From: Pseudoxanthomonas sp. PXM01
GTDB lineage: Bacteria; Pseudomonadota; Gammaproteobacteria; Xanthomonadales; Xanthomonadaceae
Direction of reading: 5' to 3'
NCBI RefSeq assembly: GCF_014851815.1
Contig: NZ_JACVAJ010000002.1
Span: 868,001 to 932,000 of the forward strand
Length of the DNA stretch: 64,000 bases
This document shows, piece after piece, positions 20,842-29,428 of the stretch. Position numbers and translations under genes: made by a program. The notes beneath the pieces were generated by a model. The model searched no databases and was not told the origin of the DNA. It saw only the letters and a list, made by a program, of their open reading frames with translations. Each line of letters opens with the position of its first letter. The first letter of the stretch is position 1.

Positions 20842-21084
20842 TCAGCGCGCGTAGCGCTTCTGGAACTTGTCGATACGGCCGCTGGTATCGATGACCTTGT
20901 GCTTGCCCGTGTAGAACGGGTGCGAGGCCGAGGAGATTTCGACCTTGATCAGTGGGTACTCGTTGCCGTCTTCCCACTTCGTCGTTTCCTTGCTGCCCAG
21001 CGTGGAGCGCGTCAGGAACTTGAAATCGGAGGTCACGTCGTGGAAGACGACTTCGCGGTAATTCGGGTGGATGTCGGCCTTCAT
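20842..21084 (-). CDS. rpmE2: 50S ribosomal protein L31 type B
   Basis: 80-residue ribosomal protein of the large subunit. [16 protein letters not shown] and [12 protein letters not shown] are typical of the type B form. The chain has no CxxC zinc ligands, so it is the zinc-independent (C-minus) paralogue, which in several bacteria replaces L31 type A when zinc is scarce. Start MKADIHPN is chosen over an upstream codon that would add 13 unrelated residues. A TACAAT hexamer on the minus strand at 21122-21127 is a possible -10 element 38 bases before the ATG. No Zur-box-like palindrome was recognised. Confidence 0.94.
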   Translation of the reverse strand: MKADIHPNYREVVFHDVTSDFKFLTRSTLGSKETTKWEDGNEYPLIKVEISSASHPFYTGKHKVIDTSGRIDKFQKRYAR

Positions 21085-21159
21085 GGCGGGAACACCGTGT
21101 AGCGGGGAATGGAAGAGCGGCATTGTAGACCGCCCTGCCCGTCCCGCGCAACCCGCCCC

Positions 21160-22098
21160 TCAACCGGCGGCCAGCGCCGCCTCGATCAGGGCCTCGAAGC
21201 GGGCCTGGTCGTAGCGCAGCAGGATGTTGGCCTTGTCGGGCCGCCCCCCTTCCCGGCGCCAGTCCACGATCGAGGCGCCCCGGGCGTGGGCGCCCTGCAG
21301 CTCGATGGCCAGGGGGCGTTCGGCCAGCTCCAGTGCGCCCTCCGGCGCCAGCACGAAGGCCATGGCCAGGGCATCGGCGGCGAACCAGTGGTCGCCGCGG
21401 CGGTCGGCGGACCACGACCGGGTCTTCTCGGAGATCTGATCGTAGAAGCGGGCGCGGTCGGAATCTGCCCGCAACCAGGCGGCCACGCGCTCGTGATGCA
21501 GGCCGTGGGCGATGGTGGCTTCCCAATCCGCCAGGTCGTAGCGGTCGAAGGCCTCGAGCACCAGGTGCGCCGCCTCCGGGTCGAAGTAGAAATTGAACTC
21601 GGCGGCCGGCGTGATGTTGCCGTGGCAGGTCACCGCGCCGCCCATCACCACCAGGCGCGCAATCCGCTGCGGCAGCGTCGGGTCCAGCTTGAGCGCGAGC
21701 GCGACATTGGTCAGCGGCCCGAGCGCGACCAGCACCAGCCGGCCGGCATGCGCGTGCGACAGCCGCAGGATCGCCAGCGCCGCGTGCTCCGCGTCCGCCT
21801 GACGCGCGGCCGGCGGAAAGCCGACGTCACCGAAGCCATCCTGGCCGTGCACGTAACCCGCGTCCGGCGAGGGATGCAGCAGCGGCGCCGGTGCGCCAGC
21901 GAACACGGGAACGTCGTCGCGGCCTGCCACCTCGCACAGCTTCAGCGCGTTACGCACGGTGTGCTGCAGGCCGACGTTGCCGGCCGCGATGGTGAGGCCG
22001 ACGATATCGTGGCGCGCATCGTTGAACGCCATCAACAGCGCGAGCGCATCATCGACGCCCGGATCGGTGTCGATCAGCAGGGGAATCCTGTCCGTCAT
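21160..22098 (-). CDS. Nucleoside hydrolase (inosine-uridine preferring type)
   Basis: 312 residues. Cleaves the N-glycosidic bond of ribonucleosides to free base and ribose for salvage. The calcium-binding signature DTDPGVDDALALL is at residues 10-22. Further family features are LVALGPLTNVALAL, VMGGAVTCHGNITPAAEFNFY and the C-terminal DHWFAADALAMA with the last metal aspartate. It lies 84 bases downstream of recG on the same strand. The sequence does not decide between purine- and pyrimidine-preferring types. Confidence 0.93.
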   Translation of the reverse strand: MTDRIPLLIDTDPGVDDALALLMAFNDARHDIVGLTIAAGNVGLQHTVRNALKLCEVAGRDDVPVFAGAPAPLLHPSPDAGYVHGQDGFGDVGFPPAARQADAEHAALAILRLSHAHAGRLVLVALGPLTNVALALKLDPTLPQRIARLVVMGGAVTCHGNITPAAEFNFYFDPEAAHLVLEAFDRYDLADWEATIAHGLHHERVAAWLRADSDRARFYDQISEKTRSWSADRRGDHWFAADALAMAFVLAPEGALELAERPLAIELQGAHARGASIVDWRREGGRPDKANILLRYDQARFEALIEAALAAG

Positions 22099-22182
22099 CT
22101 TCTTCTCTTCGTCTTCTCGGCCGCCGAGTCTCGCACCGCTGGCGGCCCCATGGAAGCGCAGGGCGCTCCAGGGCAGACAGCG

Positions 22183-24288
22183 TCATGCAGACGCGTATCG
22201 CGCTGCGCCGCCCACCCAGCGATGGATCACGCGATCCACCGCCGCGGGATCGTCGGCGAGCAACCGTTCCGCCAATGCATGCACTTGCGGTAGAAGACCG
22301 GCGTCGCGCGCCAGGTCGGCGACCCGGAACGCCGCCAAGCCGGTCTGCCGCGTGCCCAGCAGTTCGCCGGGGCCACGCAACTCCAGGTCCTTCTCTGCGA
22401 TGACGAAGCCATCGTTGGTCTCGCGCATCGTCGCCAGCCGATGTTTGGCCATCATCGACAACGGCGGCTGGTACATCAGCACGCAGGTCGACGCGGCGGC
22501 GCCGCGGCCGACCCGGCCACGCAGCTGGTGCAGCTGCGCCAGACCCAGCCGCTCGGCGTTCTCGATGATCATCAGCGAGGCGTTGGGCACATCCACGCCG
22601 ACCTCGATCACCGTGGTCGCCACCAGCAGGTCGATGTCGCCGTGCTTGAAGCGGCGCATCGTGGCCTGCTTGTCGGCCGGCTTCATGCGTCCATGCACCA
22701 GCGCTACGCGCAATGCAGACAGGGAGGCGGAGAGCGTTTCGAACGTGGTCTGCGCGGCCTGCGCTACCACTTCATCACTGTCATCGATCAGGGTACAGAC
22801 CCAGTACGCCTGCCGTCCTTCCGCACAGGCCGTGCGGATGCGCTCGACCAGTTCCGGTCGACGCTCCGCACTCAAGGCGACGGTCTGCACCGGCGTGCGC
22901 CCTGGCGGAAGCTCGTCGATGGCCGATACATCCAGGTCCGCATAAGCAGCCATCGCCAGCGTGCGGGGGATGGGGGTGGCGGTCATGACCAACTGGTGGG
23001 GAACACGATCCCTGCCCGCTCCCTTGTCGCGCAGCGCCAACCGCTGATGCACGCCGAAACGGTGCTGTTCGTCGACGATGGCCAGGCCCAGGTCGTGGAA
23101 GACCACCGCCTCCTGCATCAGTGCGTGCGTGCCCACCACGACCTGCGCCTCGCCCGACGCCACCTGCGCCAGCACGGTCGCGCGCGCCTTGCCGGTGACC
23201 TTCCCTGCCAGCCACGCCACGCGCACGCCCAATGGCTCCAGCCAGGCGCGCAGGTTGGCCAGGTGCTGCTCGGCCAACAGTTCGGTCGGCGCCGCCAGCG
23301 CCACCTGCTTGCCCGCCTCCACCGCCAGCATGCCGGCGAGCGCCGCCACCACGGTCTTGCCGCTGCCCACGTCGCCCTGTACCAGCCGTAGCATCGGCGA
23401 CGGCTTGGCAATGTCCTCGCGGATCTGCGTGAACACGCGCTGTTGCGCGCCCGTCAGCTTGAAGGGCAGTGCCTTGACCAAGGCCTTCACCAGCGCCCCC
23501 TTGCCTTTCAGCGCCGGCGCCCGATGCTGCTGCAGCGCGAGGCGCTGCCGACGCAGGCTCAGGTGGTGGGCCAGGAGCTCCTCGATCGCCAGCCTGCGTT
23601 GTGCGGGATGTGTGCCCAGTGCGAGCGACGCGACGTCCGCATCACGCGGTGGCCGGTGCATGGTCAGCAGTGCTTGTCGCAGCGGGGGCAGCCCCAGTCC
23701 TTCCAGCAATCCGGCAGGCAGCAGTTCCAGGCGGTCATCGCCGGGCAGCCGATCCAGCGCCAGACCGACCAGTTTGCGGATGCTCGCCGGGCCCAATCCT
23801 TCGATGGCCGGGTAGACGGGATCCAGCGCCTCGCCCAGTGCGGCTTCAGCGTCATCGTCCAGCACGCGGTAGCTGGGGTGGACGATCTCCAGCCCGTGCT
23901 GTCCAGGCTTGGGCATGCCATAGCAGCGGATACGCGTGCCGACCGCGAACTGCGCGACCTGCGCCGCGCGGAAATGGAAAAAACGCAGCACCAGCGAGCC
24001 GCGGGAATCGTCGGCTACCGCCACCCGCAATACGGGTCGGTAACGGAAGCCGCGCTCGACCGCTTCCACGCGCCCCTCGATCTGGGCCGGCACGCCAGGC
24101 TGCAGCAGGCGGATCGGTGTGATCGCGGTGCGGTCTTCGTAACGCAGCGGCAGATGCAGCCACAGGTCCTGCATCGTCGACAGGCCACGCGCAGCGAGCT
24201 TCTCCGCCACGCGCGGACCCACGCCGGGCAGGCGACTCAGGGGTTCGGCGGAAAGGTCGATGGACGGCGTGTCGCGACGTACGGGCAT
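22183..24288 (-). CDS. recG: ATP-dependent DNA helicase RecG
   Basis: 701-residue branch-migrating helicase that remodels stalled replication forks and Holliday junctions. An N-terminal helix-hairpin-helix-like stretch (SRLPGVGPRVAEKLAARG) precedes the wedge OB domain. SF2 motifs follow: Walker A GDVGSGKT, DEQHRFG (DExH), TATPIPRTLA, and motif VI near HQLRGRVGRG. The RecG-specific C-terminal TRG region (LRGPGELLGTRQTGLAAF) is present, so the protein looks complete and functional. It lies between the nucleoside hydrolase gene and the terminator of the TonB receptor operon. Confidence 0.97.
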   Translation of the reverse strand: MPVRRDTPSIDLSAEPLSRLPGVGPRVAEKLAARGLSTMQDLWLHLPLRYEDRTAITPIRLLQPGVPAQIEGRVEAVERGFRYRPVLRVAVADDSRGSLVLRFFHFRAAQVAQFAVGTRIRCYGMPKPGQHGLEIVHPSYRVLDDDAEAALGEALDPVYPAIEGLGPASIRKLVGLALDRLPGDDRLELLPAGLLEGLGLPPLRQALLTMHRPPRDADVASLALGTHPAQRRLAIEELLAHHLSLRRQRLALQQHRAPALKGKGALVKALVKALPFKLTGAQQRVFTQIREDIAKPSPMLRLVQGDVGSGKTVVAALAGMLAVEAGKQVALAAPTELLAEQHLANLRAWLEPLGVRVAWLAGKVTGKARATVLAQVASGEAQVVVGTHALMQEAVVFHDLGLAIVDEQHRFGVHQRLALRDKGAGRDRVPHQLVMTATPIPRTLAMAAYADLDVSAIDELPPGRTPVQTVALSAERRPELVERIRTACAEGRQAYWVCTLIDDSDEVVAQAAQTTFETLSASLSALRVALVHGRMKPADKQATMRRFKHGDIDLLVATTVIEVGVDVPNASLMIIENAERLGLAQLHQLRGRVGRGAAASTCVLMYQPPLSMMAKHRLATMRETNDGFVIAEKDLELRGPGELLGTRQTGLAAFRVADLARDAGLLPQVHALAERLLADDPAAVDRVIHRWVGGAARYASA

Positions 24289-24313
24289 CGCACAAGGATG
24301 CCGGGAACGCCGC

Positions 24314-24347
24314 CAAACAAAAACCCCGGCATCTCGCGATGCCGGGG
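24314..24347 (-). terminator. Rho-independent terminator of the receptor operon
   Basis: CCCCGGCATC (24324-24333), loop TCGC, GATGCCGGGG (24338-24347) form a perfect 10-bp stem. On the minus strand it is followed by TTTTTGTTTG. It closes the beta-helix/cytochrome/receptor operon 27 bases past the receptor stop and isolates it from recG. Confidence 0.9.
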
Positions 24348-24374
24348 CCCACGTCCGTCACGTCGCCGTGCGGA

Positions 24375-26855
24375 TCAGAACTTCACGGCCACTTCCATGC
24401 CGTAGGTACGCGGCTCGGTGATGGTGGCGCCGACCACGCCGAGCGGGCCACGCCCGTAGGTGTTCAGGCCTTTCACATATTGGTTGTCGAACACGTTGTT
24501 GCCGTAGATCGCCCAGCTCCAGTGCCCCTGCGGCGCGGTCCAGCCGATGCGCATGTCGGTACGGTCGCGGGCTTCGCCGATGTCGAGCAGCGCATTGACG
24601 CCGCAGTCGCCCTGCAGGTCCGAGCCCGCATTGCAGCGGCTACGACCACGATAGGCGTGGCGTGCCGAGAAGCGCAGCTCGCCATGTCCTGCCAGGTCGA
24701 CCTTGTAGGCCGCTCCCATCGAGGCCGTGAAGCGCGGCTCGCCGGTCGGCTCGCCATCCAGGTCCACGCCTTCCGGCGTGACGTAGTCCTTGTACTTGGA
24801 ATCGATCCATTCGGCCTGCGCGTCCAGCGTGAACGCATCGGTCACCCTCCAGCGCAGGTCGACGTCGATGCCGGTGGCTTCCAGATCGCCGGTGTCGAAC
24901 ACGAAGCGCGGGATGTCGACGGGGTTGTTGGGATCGGGGTCGATCAGCCGCACCGACTGGCGGTTGTCGTAGCGGTAGTGGAACACCGAGGCGTTCCAGG
25001 CGAAGCGGCCGAGCGATTGCTTGATGCCGGCTTCCAGGTTCCAGACATCCTCGTTCTCGAACGCTGGACCGATCTGCAGCGCATTGAAGCCGCCCGCCTT
25101 GTACCCTTTTGCCAGCGAGCCGAACACCATCGTCTTGTCATCGAGGTGGTAGTCCACCACGAAGCGCGGACTGAAGTCGCTCCAGCTCCTCTTGTCACGA
25201 TTGGTGATTCCCTTGTTGACGACCGCCGGCGGGTCGACGAAGGCCACCGAGGTAGTGAGGGCGTACATGATCTGGGCTGCAGCTTCCGGCGGAAGATCTG
25301 CCAGAAACATCTGCGGGATGCCAGCACCGAGGTACGCATTCAGCACCGCATCGAACGTGGCTGCGTTGCGCGGCCCGTTGAACCAGCTGAAGCTCTTCTC
25401 GTCGCGGGTGTAGCGCAGGCCGAAGGTAAGGTTCAGCTTGTCGGTCGCGCGCCAGATGACATCGCCGAAGGCCGCATAGGCCGTGGTTTCAAGGGTGTTG
25501 TTGAAGACTTCGTTCCAACCATAACCAAGCAACGACGGCAAACCGTTTGCCTGCCCGATCTGCGACATGACGAACAGCAAGGGCGTACCTTCGGGCGCGA
25601 ACGGAAAGCCCGCCGGTGCCGCGAACCCTTGATTCGCCAGGATGCTTCCGAGCGCGGTCGTATTGGTGTTCACCTCACTGGTCTGCTCGGCGTCCTCCTT
25701 GAAATAGCTGGCGCCTGCCACCCAGTCCAGCCGCGCGGTGCTGCCGGCGAACTTGAACTCCTGGTAGAAGGTCTCGTTGCTTTCGGTGTTGACGGAGTCG
25801 ATGTAGAGGTCGGCGCGGTTGGTGCCGTCTTCCTCGGTCTGGTTCTTCGAGTCGTACTCGCGCCACGACGAGGTCGAGGTCAGGTTGCCCCAGGTGAAGG
25901 CGTGATCGACGATCAGGTTAACGCCGTCGAACGTGCGCCACTCCGCATTGTTCGCATCGCTGTAGGTTGGCGTCTTGCGCGGATCCAGGTAGTCGTCCGG
26001 ATCGACCGGCACCGGCGGCCGCTGCGGATAAGCCGGCAACGGCACGATGCCGGTGGTGACGCGACCGTTCTGGTCCAGACTTTCATGGTCCCAGCTCAGC
26101 AGCGCGGTGGTGTTGTCGCCGATGCGCAACTGCCATGCCGCGCGCGCCGCCCACACGTTCTCGCCGCCCAGGTCCTTGCCGGTGGCGCCGTCCTGGAACC
26201 AGCCGTCGCTGTGGTTGAACAGCGCATTGATGCGGAAGGCGGAGACGTCGCTGACCGGGATGTTCCACATCGCATCGACATACTGTTTGCCGTAGTTGCC
26301 GAGCCGCAGGCGCAGCCTCGCCTCGGTCTCGTCCTGCGGGCGCCGCGTCACCAGCGAGATCGCGCCCGCCGCGGTGTTGCGGCCGAACAGCGTGCCCTGC
26401 GGCCCCTTCAGCACCTCGATGCGCTCGACGTCGAGGAACGGCAGCAACACGCCGCCGCCACGGCCCCCGTACACGCCGTCGACGAAGATGCCGACCGCCG
26501 GATCGGTACCGATGCCGAAGTCGTTGGTTTCCACGCCACGCAACCGGAACGACGGCTGGGTCGGCTGGGCGGCATCCACCACCAGACCCGGCACGAAGGC
26601 ATCGATGTCGCCCAGGTTCTCCGCCGCGACGTCATCGAGTAGCTGCTGGTCGACGACCTGCAGCGCGATCGGCACGTCCTGCAGTTCCTGCTGGCGGCTC
26701 TGCGCGGTGACGGTGATGGTGTCGAGGTTGGTGGCCTGCTGCTCGCCCTCGGGCGTCGCCTGCGCCCACGCCGTTCCGCTCGCGCCCAACACCACGCAAC
26801 TGCCGAACAGCGCGCGCCGAAGCCCCACGACCAGATTCCGTTGCATCACTCTCAT
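24375..26855 (-). CDS. TonB-dependent outer membrane receptor
   Basis: 826 residues. A signal peptide ends near ASGTAWA, then comes a TonB-box-like DTITVTAQ, a plug domain (VPIALQVVDQQLLDDVAAEN ... RGVETNDFGIGTDPAVGIFV ... LKGPQGTLFGRNTAAGAI) and a 22-strand-type barrel ending in an aromatic residue (MEVAVKF). There is no N-terminal secretin/STN domain, so it probably does not signal through an anti-sigma factor. The plug resembles the broad group of receptors for non-siderophore substrates, but the ligand cannot be read from sequence. The ATG at 26853-26855 follows GGGAGG. It is 35 bases downstream of the diheme cytochrome gene and is the last gene of that operon. Confidence 0.93.
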   Translation of the reverse strand: MRVMQRNLVVGLRRALFGSCVVLGASGTAWAQATPEGEQQATNLDTITVTAQSRQQELQDVPIALQVVDQQLLDDVAAENLGDIDAFVPGLVVDAAQPTQPSFRLRGVETNDFGIGTDPAVGIFVDGVYGGRGGGVLLPFLDVERIEVLKGPQGTLFGRNTAAGAISLVTRRPQDETEARLRLRLGNYGKQYVDAMWNIPVSDVSAFRINALFNHSDGWFQDGATGKDLGGENVWAARAAWQLRIGDNTTALLSWDHESLDQNGRVTTGIVPLPAYPQRPPVPVDPDDYLDPRKTPTYSDANNAEWRTFDGVNLIVDHAFTWGNLTSTSSWREYDSKNQTEEDGTNRADLYIDSVNTESNETFYQEFKFAGSTARLDWVAGASYFKEDAEQTSEVNTNTTALGSILANQGFAAPAGFPFAPEGTPLLFVMSQIGQANGLPSLLGYGWNEVFNNTLETTAYAAFGDVIWRATDKLNLTFGLRYTRDEKSFSWFNGPRNAATFDAVLNAYLGAGIPQMFLADLPPEAAAQIMYALTTSVAFVDPPAVVNKGITNRDKRSWSDFSPRFVVDYHLDDKTMVFGSLAKGYKAGGFNALQIGPAFENEDVWNLEAGIKQSLGRFAWNASVFHYRYDNRQSVRLIDPDPNNPVDIPRFVFDTGDLEATGIDVDLRWRVTDAFTLDAQAEWIDSKYKDYVTPEGVDLDGEPTGEPRFTASMGAAYKVDLAGHGELRFSARHAYRGRSRCNAGSDLQGDCGVNALLDIGEARDRTDMRIGWTAPQGHWSWAIYGNNVFDNQYVKGLNTYGRGPLGVVGATITEPRTYGMEVAVKF

Positions 26856-26890
26856 CACGCCCTCCCGGAAGCGTTGTGCGGAAACCGGCC

Positions 26891-28063
26891 TCAGGTGGCC
26901 GGCGGTGGTTCACTGCCTGTGCCTGCCGTATCGCAACTGCCGTCCTGCGCATCGATCCATGCCCGGATCAGCGCGACCCCTTCCCGATGGACGACCGAGC
27001 GCCCCAGCTCCGGCATCATGATCGCGGGGTCGTCGCTGTCCAACCGGTAATCGAAGATGGAATCGGCCGCATGCCCCGGCACGATGTCGTAGCGCCGGTT
27101 GCCCGTGCCCTTGCCTGCCGCGATCGGTTGCTTGCAGAAGCCCAGCTTCAGCCGGTCCTGCGTGTGCGCGTCCAGCCACAGGCCCGAGGTGATCGCCGGA
27201 CCCGTGGCGCTGTGGCAATGGCCGCAGTTGACGTCCAGATAGGCGCGCGCGCGCGCGTCGAGCGGCGCCTGGGCGTCCATGGCGTCGGCCAGCCGTGGCG
27301 GCGACGCGGGCACGCCGGCCAGGTAACCGATACGCACCAGATGCGCCAGCTGGTTCTCCCTGCCGTCCGCATAGTCGAAGTCGCGATTCAGGTGCCGCGC
27401 CTTCGGTCCGATCGGCAGCAGCTTGCGCGACTTGTTGTCGGTGATGTGGCAGCCGCCGCACTGGTTCTGGTCGGGCACCTGGTAGTCGGCCGCCTCGCGT
27501 TCGCCCTGGGCATCGACGAGTTCGAGCGGGACCAGTTCACCGGTACGCTTCAACGTCGCCGCTGTCTGCGCGTCGTTCCACACGTACGGCAGCGCCACCC
27601 ACCCGTCGGCCCGATGCACGAGCAGGCGCGTTTCGATCAGCCGCACCTTCGCCAGGTCCAGCGCCTCGCCTTCCAACGGCGGTTGCGAAGGCGGCGTGCG
27701 TGCGACGGATTTGCTGTCCCGGACCTGCCCGGCCGGCAGCGGGTAATAGAACGTCTTGCTGAAGATGGTGCCGACCGGGAAATCGAAGCTCCGCTCCGCC
27801 TTGTACGTCGCCGATGTGCCCGCCGGCATCCACACGGTGCGCAACTTGTGCGCGTAGTCGCTGAACAGCGGCGTGTTGAGATCGTACGGCACCACGCCTT
27901 CATTGAGGTGCAGACGCCCGTCGTCGATCCGCAGCACGCCCCACTCGTCCAGTGTCGCCGGCTGGCCCTCGGCGAAGAAATGCACCTTCGGCGCCTGCGT
28001 GCACGCGGGCAGCGCCATGCACGCCACCAGGGCGGCAAGCCACATCACCACGCGATACCGCAT
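26891..28063 (-). CDS. Diheme c-type cytochrome lipoprotein, SO_2930/HNE_0200 family
   Basis: 390 residues. The N-terminus MRYRVVMWLAALVACMALPAC ends in a lipobox (LPAC, Cys 21), so it is an exported, probably membrane-tethered lipoprotein. Two heme-attachment motifs are visible, CGGCH at residues 202-206 and CGHCH at 280-284. The C-terminal NRRYDIVPGHAADSIFDYRL and the MMPELGRSVVH region are strong family signatures, and the methionines there could serve as heme axial ligands. This family (TIGR03806) is known to occur next to a parallel beta-helix partner, as here, and its function is unknown. The start is the ATG at 28061-28063 with GAGG upstream, 11 bases after the beta-helix stop. Confidence 0.88.
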   Translation of the reverse strand: MRYRVVMWLAALVACMALPACTQAPKVHFFAEGQPATLDEWGVLRIDDGRLHLNEGVVPYDLNTPLFSDYAHKLRTVWMPAGTSATYKAERSFDFPVGTIFSKTFYYPLPAGQVRDSKSVARTPPSQPPLEGEALDLAKVRLIETRLLVHRADGWVALPYVWNDAQTAATLKRTGELVPLELVDAQGEREAADYQVPDQNQCGGCHITDNKSRKLLPIGPKARHLNRDFDYADGRENQLAHLVRIGYLAGVPASPPRLADAMDAQAPLDARARAYLDVNCGHCHSATGPAITSGLWLDAHTQDRLKLGFCKQPIAAGKGTGNRRYDIVPGHAADSIFDYRLDSDDPAIMMPELGRSVVHREGVALIRAWIDAQDGSCDTAGTGSEPPPAT

Positions 28064-28074
28064 GCGCGACGGCC

Positions 28075-29310
28075 TCAACCGCGCTTCAGGTCGACCGCCG
28101 GCAGGCGCGGCAGTTCGCAGTCATGGATCTTCGCGTCCTTGTTCGGATTCTTGTAGCCGCCCGGGCCGTCGGCGTTGACCACCCCGTTGACGTCGCGCAG
28201 GCAGATCTGCGGCCCCACCTTCTTCCCGTCCGCCACGCGGTCCTTGTTGAAGTAGCCGTCCCACAGCACGTCGGGGAAGTTGCCGCGCAGCCCGTAGGTG
28301 GCCACCTTCAGCGCCTTCAGGTCGAAGCCGTCCGGCGAGTCGCCGCCACCGGACAGGGTGTTGCCGTGGATGTGGATGCGCTCCGGGTACGGATCGAAGT
28401 TCGGCGACGCGCTGCTGTCCTTGTAGCCGGTTGAGTAGACACTGGAGACGATGATGTTGGCGGTCGCGTTGTCGCGGATCTCATTGCCGAACACTTCGAT
28501 GTCGTCGTTGGAGTTGATCACGATGCCCGACCCCGCCGGCACGCTGGCCACCGGCGTGCCCTTGGCGCCGAAGTTCTCGTGGTTGTTGGCGATCACCTTG
28601 TTGGCGTACACGCGGATGTTGCCGCCCTGCTGCGACAGGCCCGGCATGTTGAAGACGAGGATGCCGCCGGTGTTGCCGGTCGCCACGTTCTCGTAGACAT
28701 CGGCATTGATGGTGTTCTCGATCTCGATGCCGGCCACATTCTGTTCGGCGCGGCTGCGGCGCACGATCACGCCGTCCGACTGGCCCACGTAGATGCCGGC
28801 ATCGGACGCGCCGATCGACACGGTGTCCTCGATCAGCACGTTCTTGGTGAGCACCGGGTAGATGCCATAGGCGCCGTTCTTCGTGCTCGGCCCGCCGGTC
28901 CATTGGACCTTCACGCCACGGATCGTGATGTTCGACGACTCGCTGATCTTCAGGCCATCGCCCTTGGAGTCCTCGATGGTGAGGTTCTCGATGGTGAAGT
29001 CGTCGCCGTTGACCAGCAGACCTTCGGCGCCGGCCTTCTGCCCCTTGAAGCTCAGCACGCTCTTGTCCATGCCGGCCCCGCGGATCGTCACGCCGTCCGC
29101 GCGCAGGCTGAGGCTGCGGTCGAAGCTGTGGCGGCCGGCCGGGATGTCGATGACGTCACCCGGCTTGGCGTCCAGCAGGCGCTCCTGCAGGCTGGCGGCG
29201 AAGCCGGCGTCGGCCGCCGGCGCGCTGGCGGTTTCGGGCGCCTTGGGCTGGCATGCGGCCGCCACGAGCGCCAGGGCGCCTACCACTGCCACGGAAATGG
29301 TGCGCTGCAT
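28075..29310 (-). CDS. Parallel beta-helix repeat lipoprotein
   Basis: 411 residues. The signal peptide MQRTISVAVVGALALVAAAC has a lipobox cysteine at residue 20. Residues about 45-330 are short repeating beta-helix coils such as FTIENLTIEDSKGDGLKISE, IRVYANKVIANNHENFG and DIEVFGNEIRDNATANIIVS, each with an Asn/Asp at the turn. The C-terminal QICLRDVNGVVNADGPGGYKN is outside the helix and has two cysteines. It matches the tandem beta-helix family (TIGR03805) that pairs with the diheme cytochrome family. Carbohydrate binding or cleavage is suggested by the fold but no catalytic residues are recognised. First gene of the operon, with GGGAGGGGA before the ATG. Confidence 0.88.
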   Translation of the reverse strand: MQRTISVAVVGALALVAAACQPKAPETASAPAADAGFAASLQERLLDAKPGDVIDIPAGRHSFDRSLSLRADGVTIRGAGMDKSVLSFKGQKAGAEGLLVNGDDFTIENLTIEDSKGDGLKISESSNITIRGVKVQWTGGPSTKNGAYGIYPVLTKNVLIEDTVSIGASDAGIYVGQSDGVIVRRSRAEQNVAGIEIENTINADVYENVATGNTGGILVFNMPGLSQQGGNIRVYANKVIANNHENFGAKGTPVASVPAGSGIVINSNDDIEVFGNEIRDNATANIIVSSVYSTGYKDSSASPNFDPYPERIHIHGNTLSGGGDSPDGFDLKALKVATYGLRGNFPDVLWDGYFNKDRVADGKKVGPQICLRDVNGVVNADGPGGYKNPNKDAKIHDCELPRLPAVDLKRG

Positions 29311-29366
29311 GAGTCTCCCCTCCCATACGCCTGCGTAGTGCCCCGCAGTCTGGTGCGCCGGCCCAT

Positions 29367-29394
29367 GTGACACGGAGGGCGGGAGCGGCATACT
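29367..29394 (+). promoter_or_regulatory. Candidate promoter of the AraC-family gene
   Basis: GTGACA (29367-29372) and CATACT (29389-29394) are separated by 16 bases, about 34 bases before the AraC start codon. The 118-base divergent region 29311-29428 must also hold the promoter of the beta-helix operon and any AraC-type operator. No clear direct repeats were found. Confidence 0.35.
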
Positions 29395-29428
29395 ACGGGG
29401 GGCAAAGCGGACAAGCTGGAGGCCCCCG

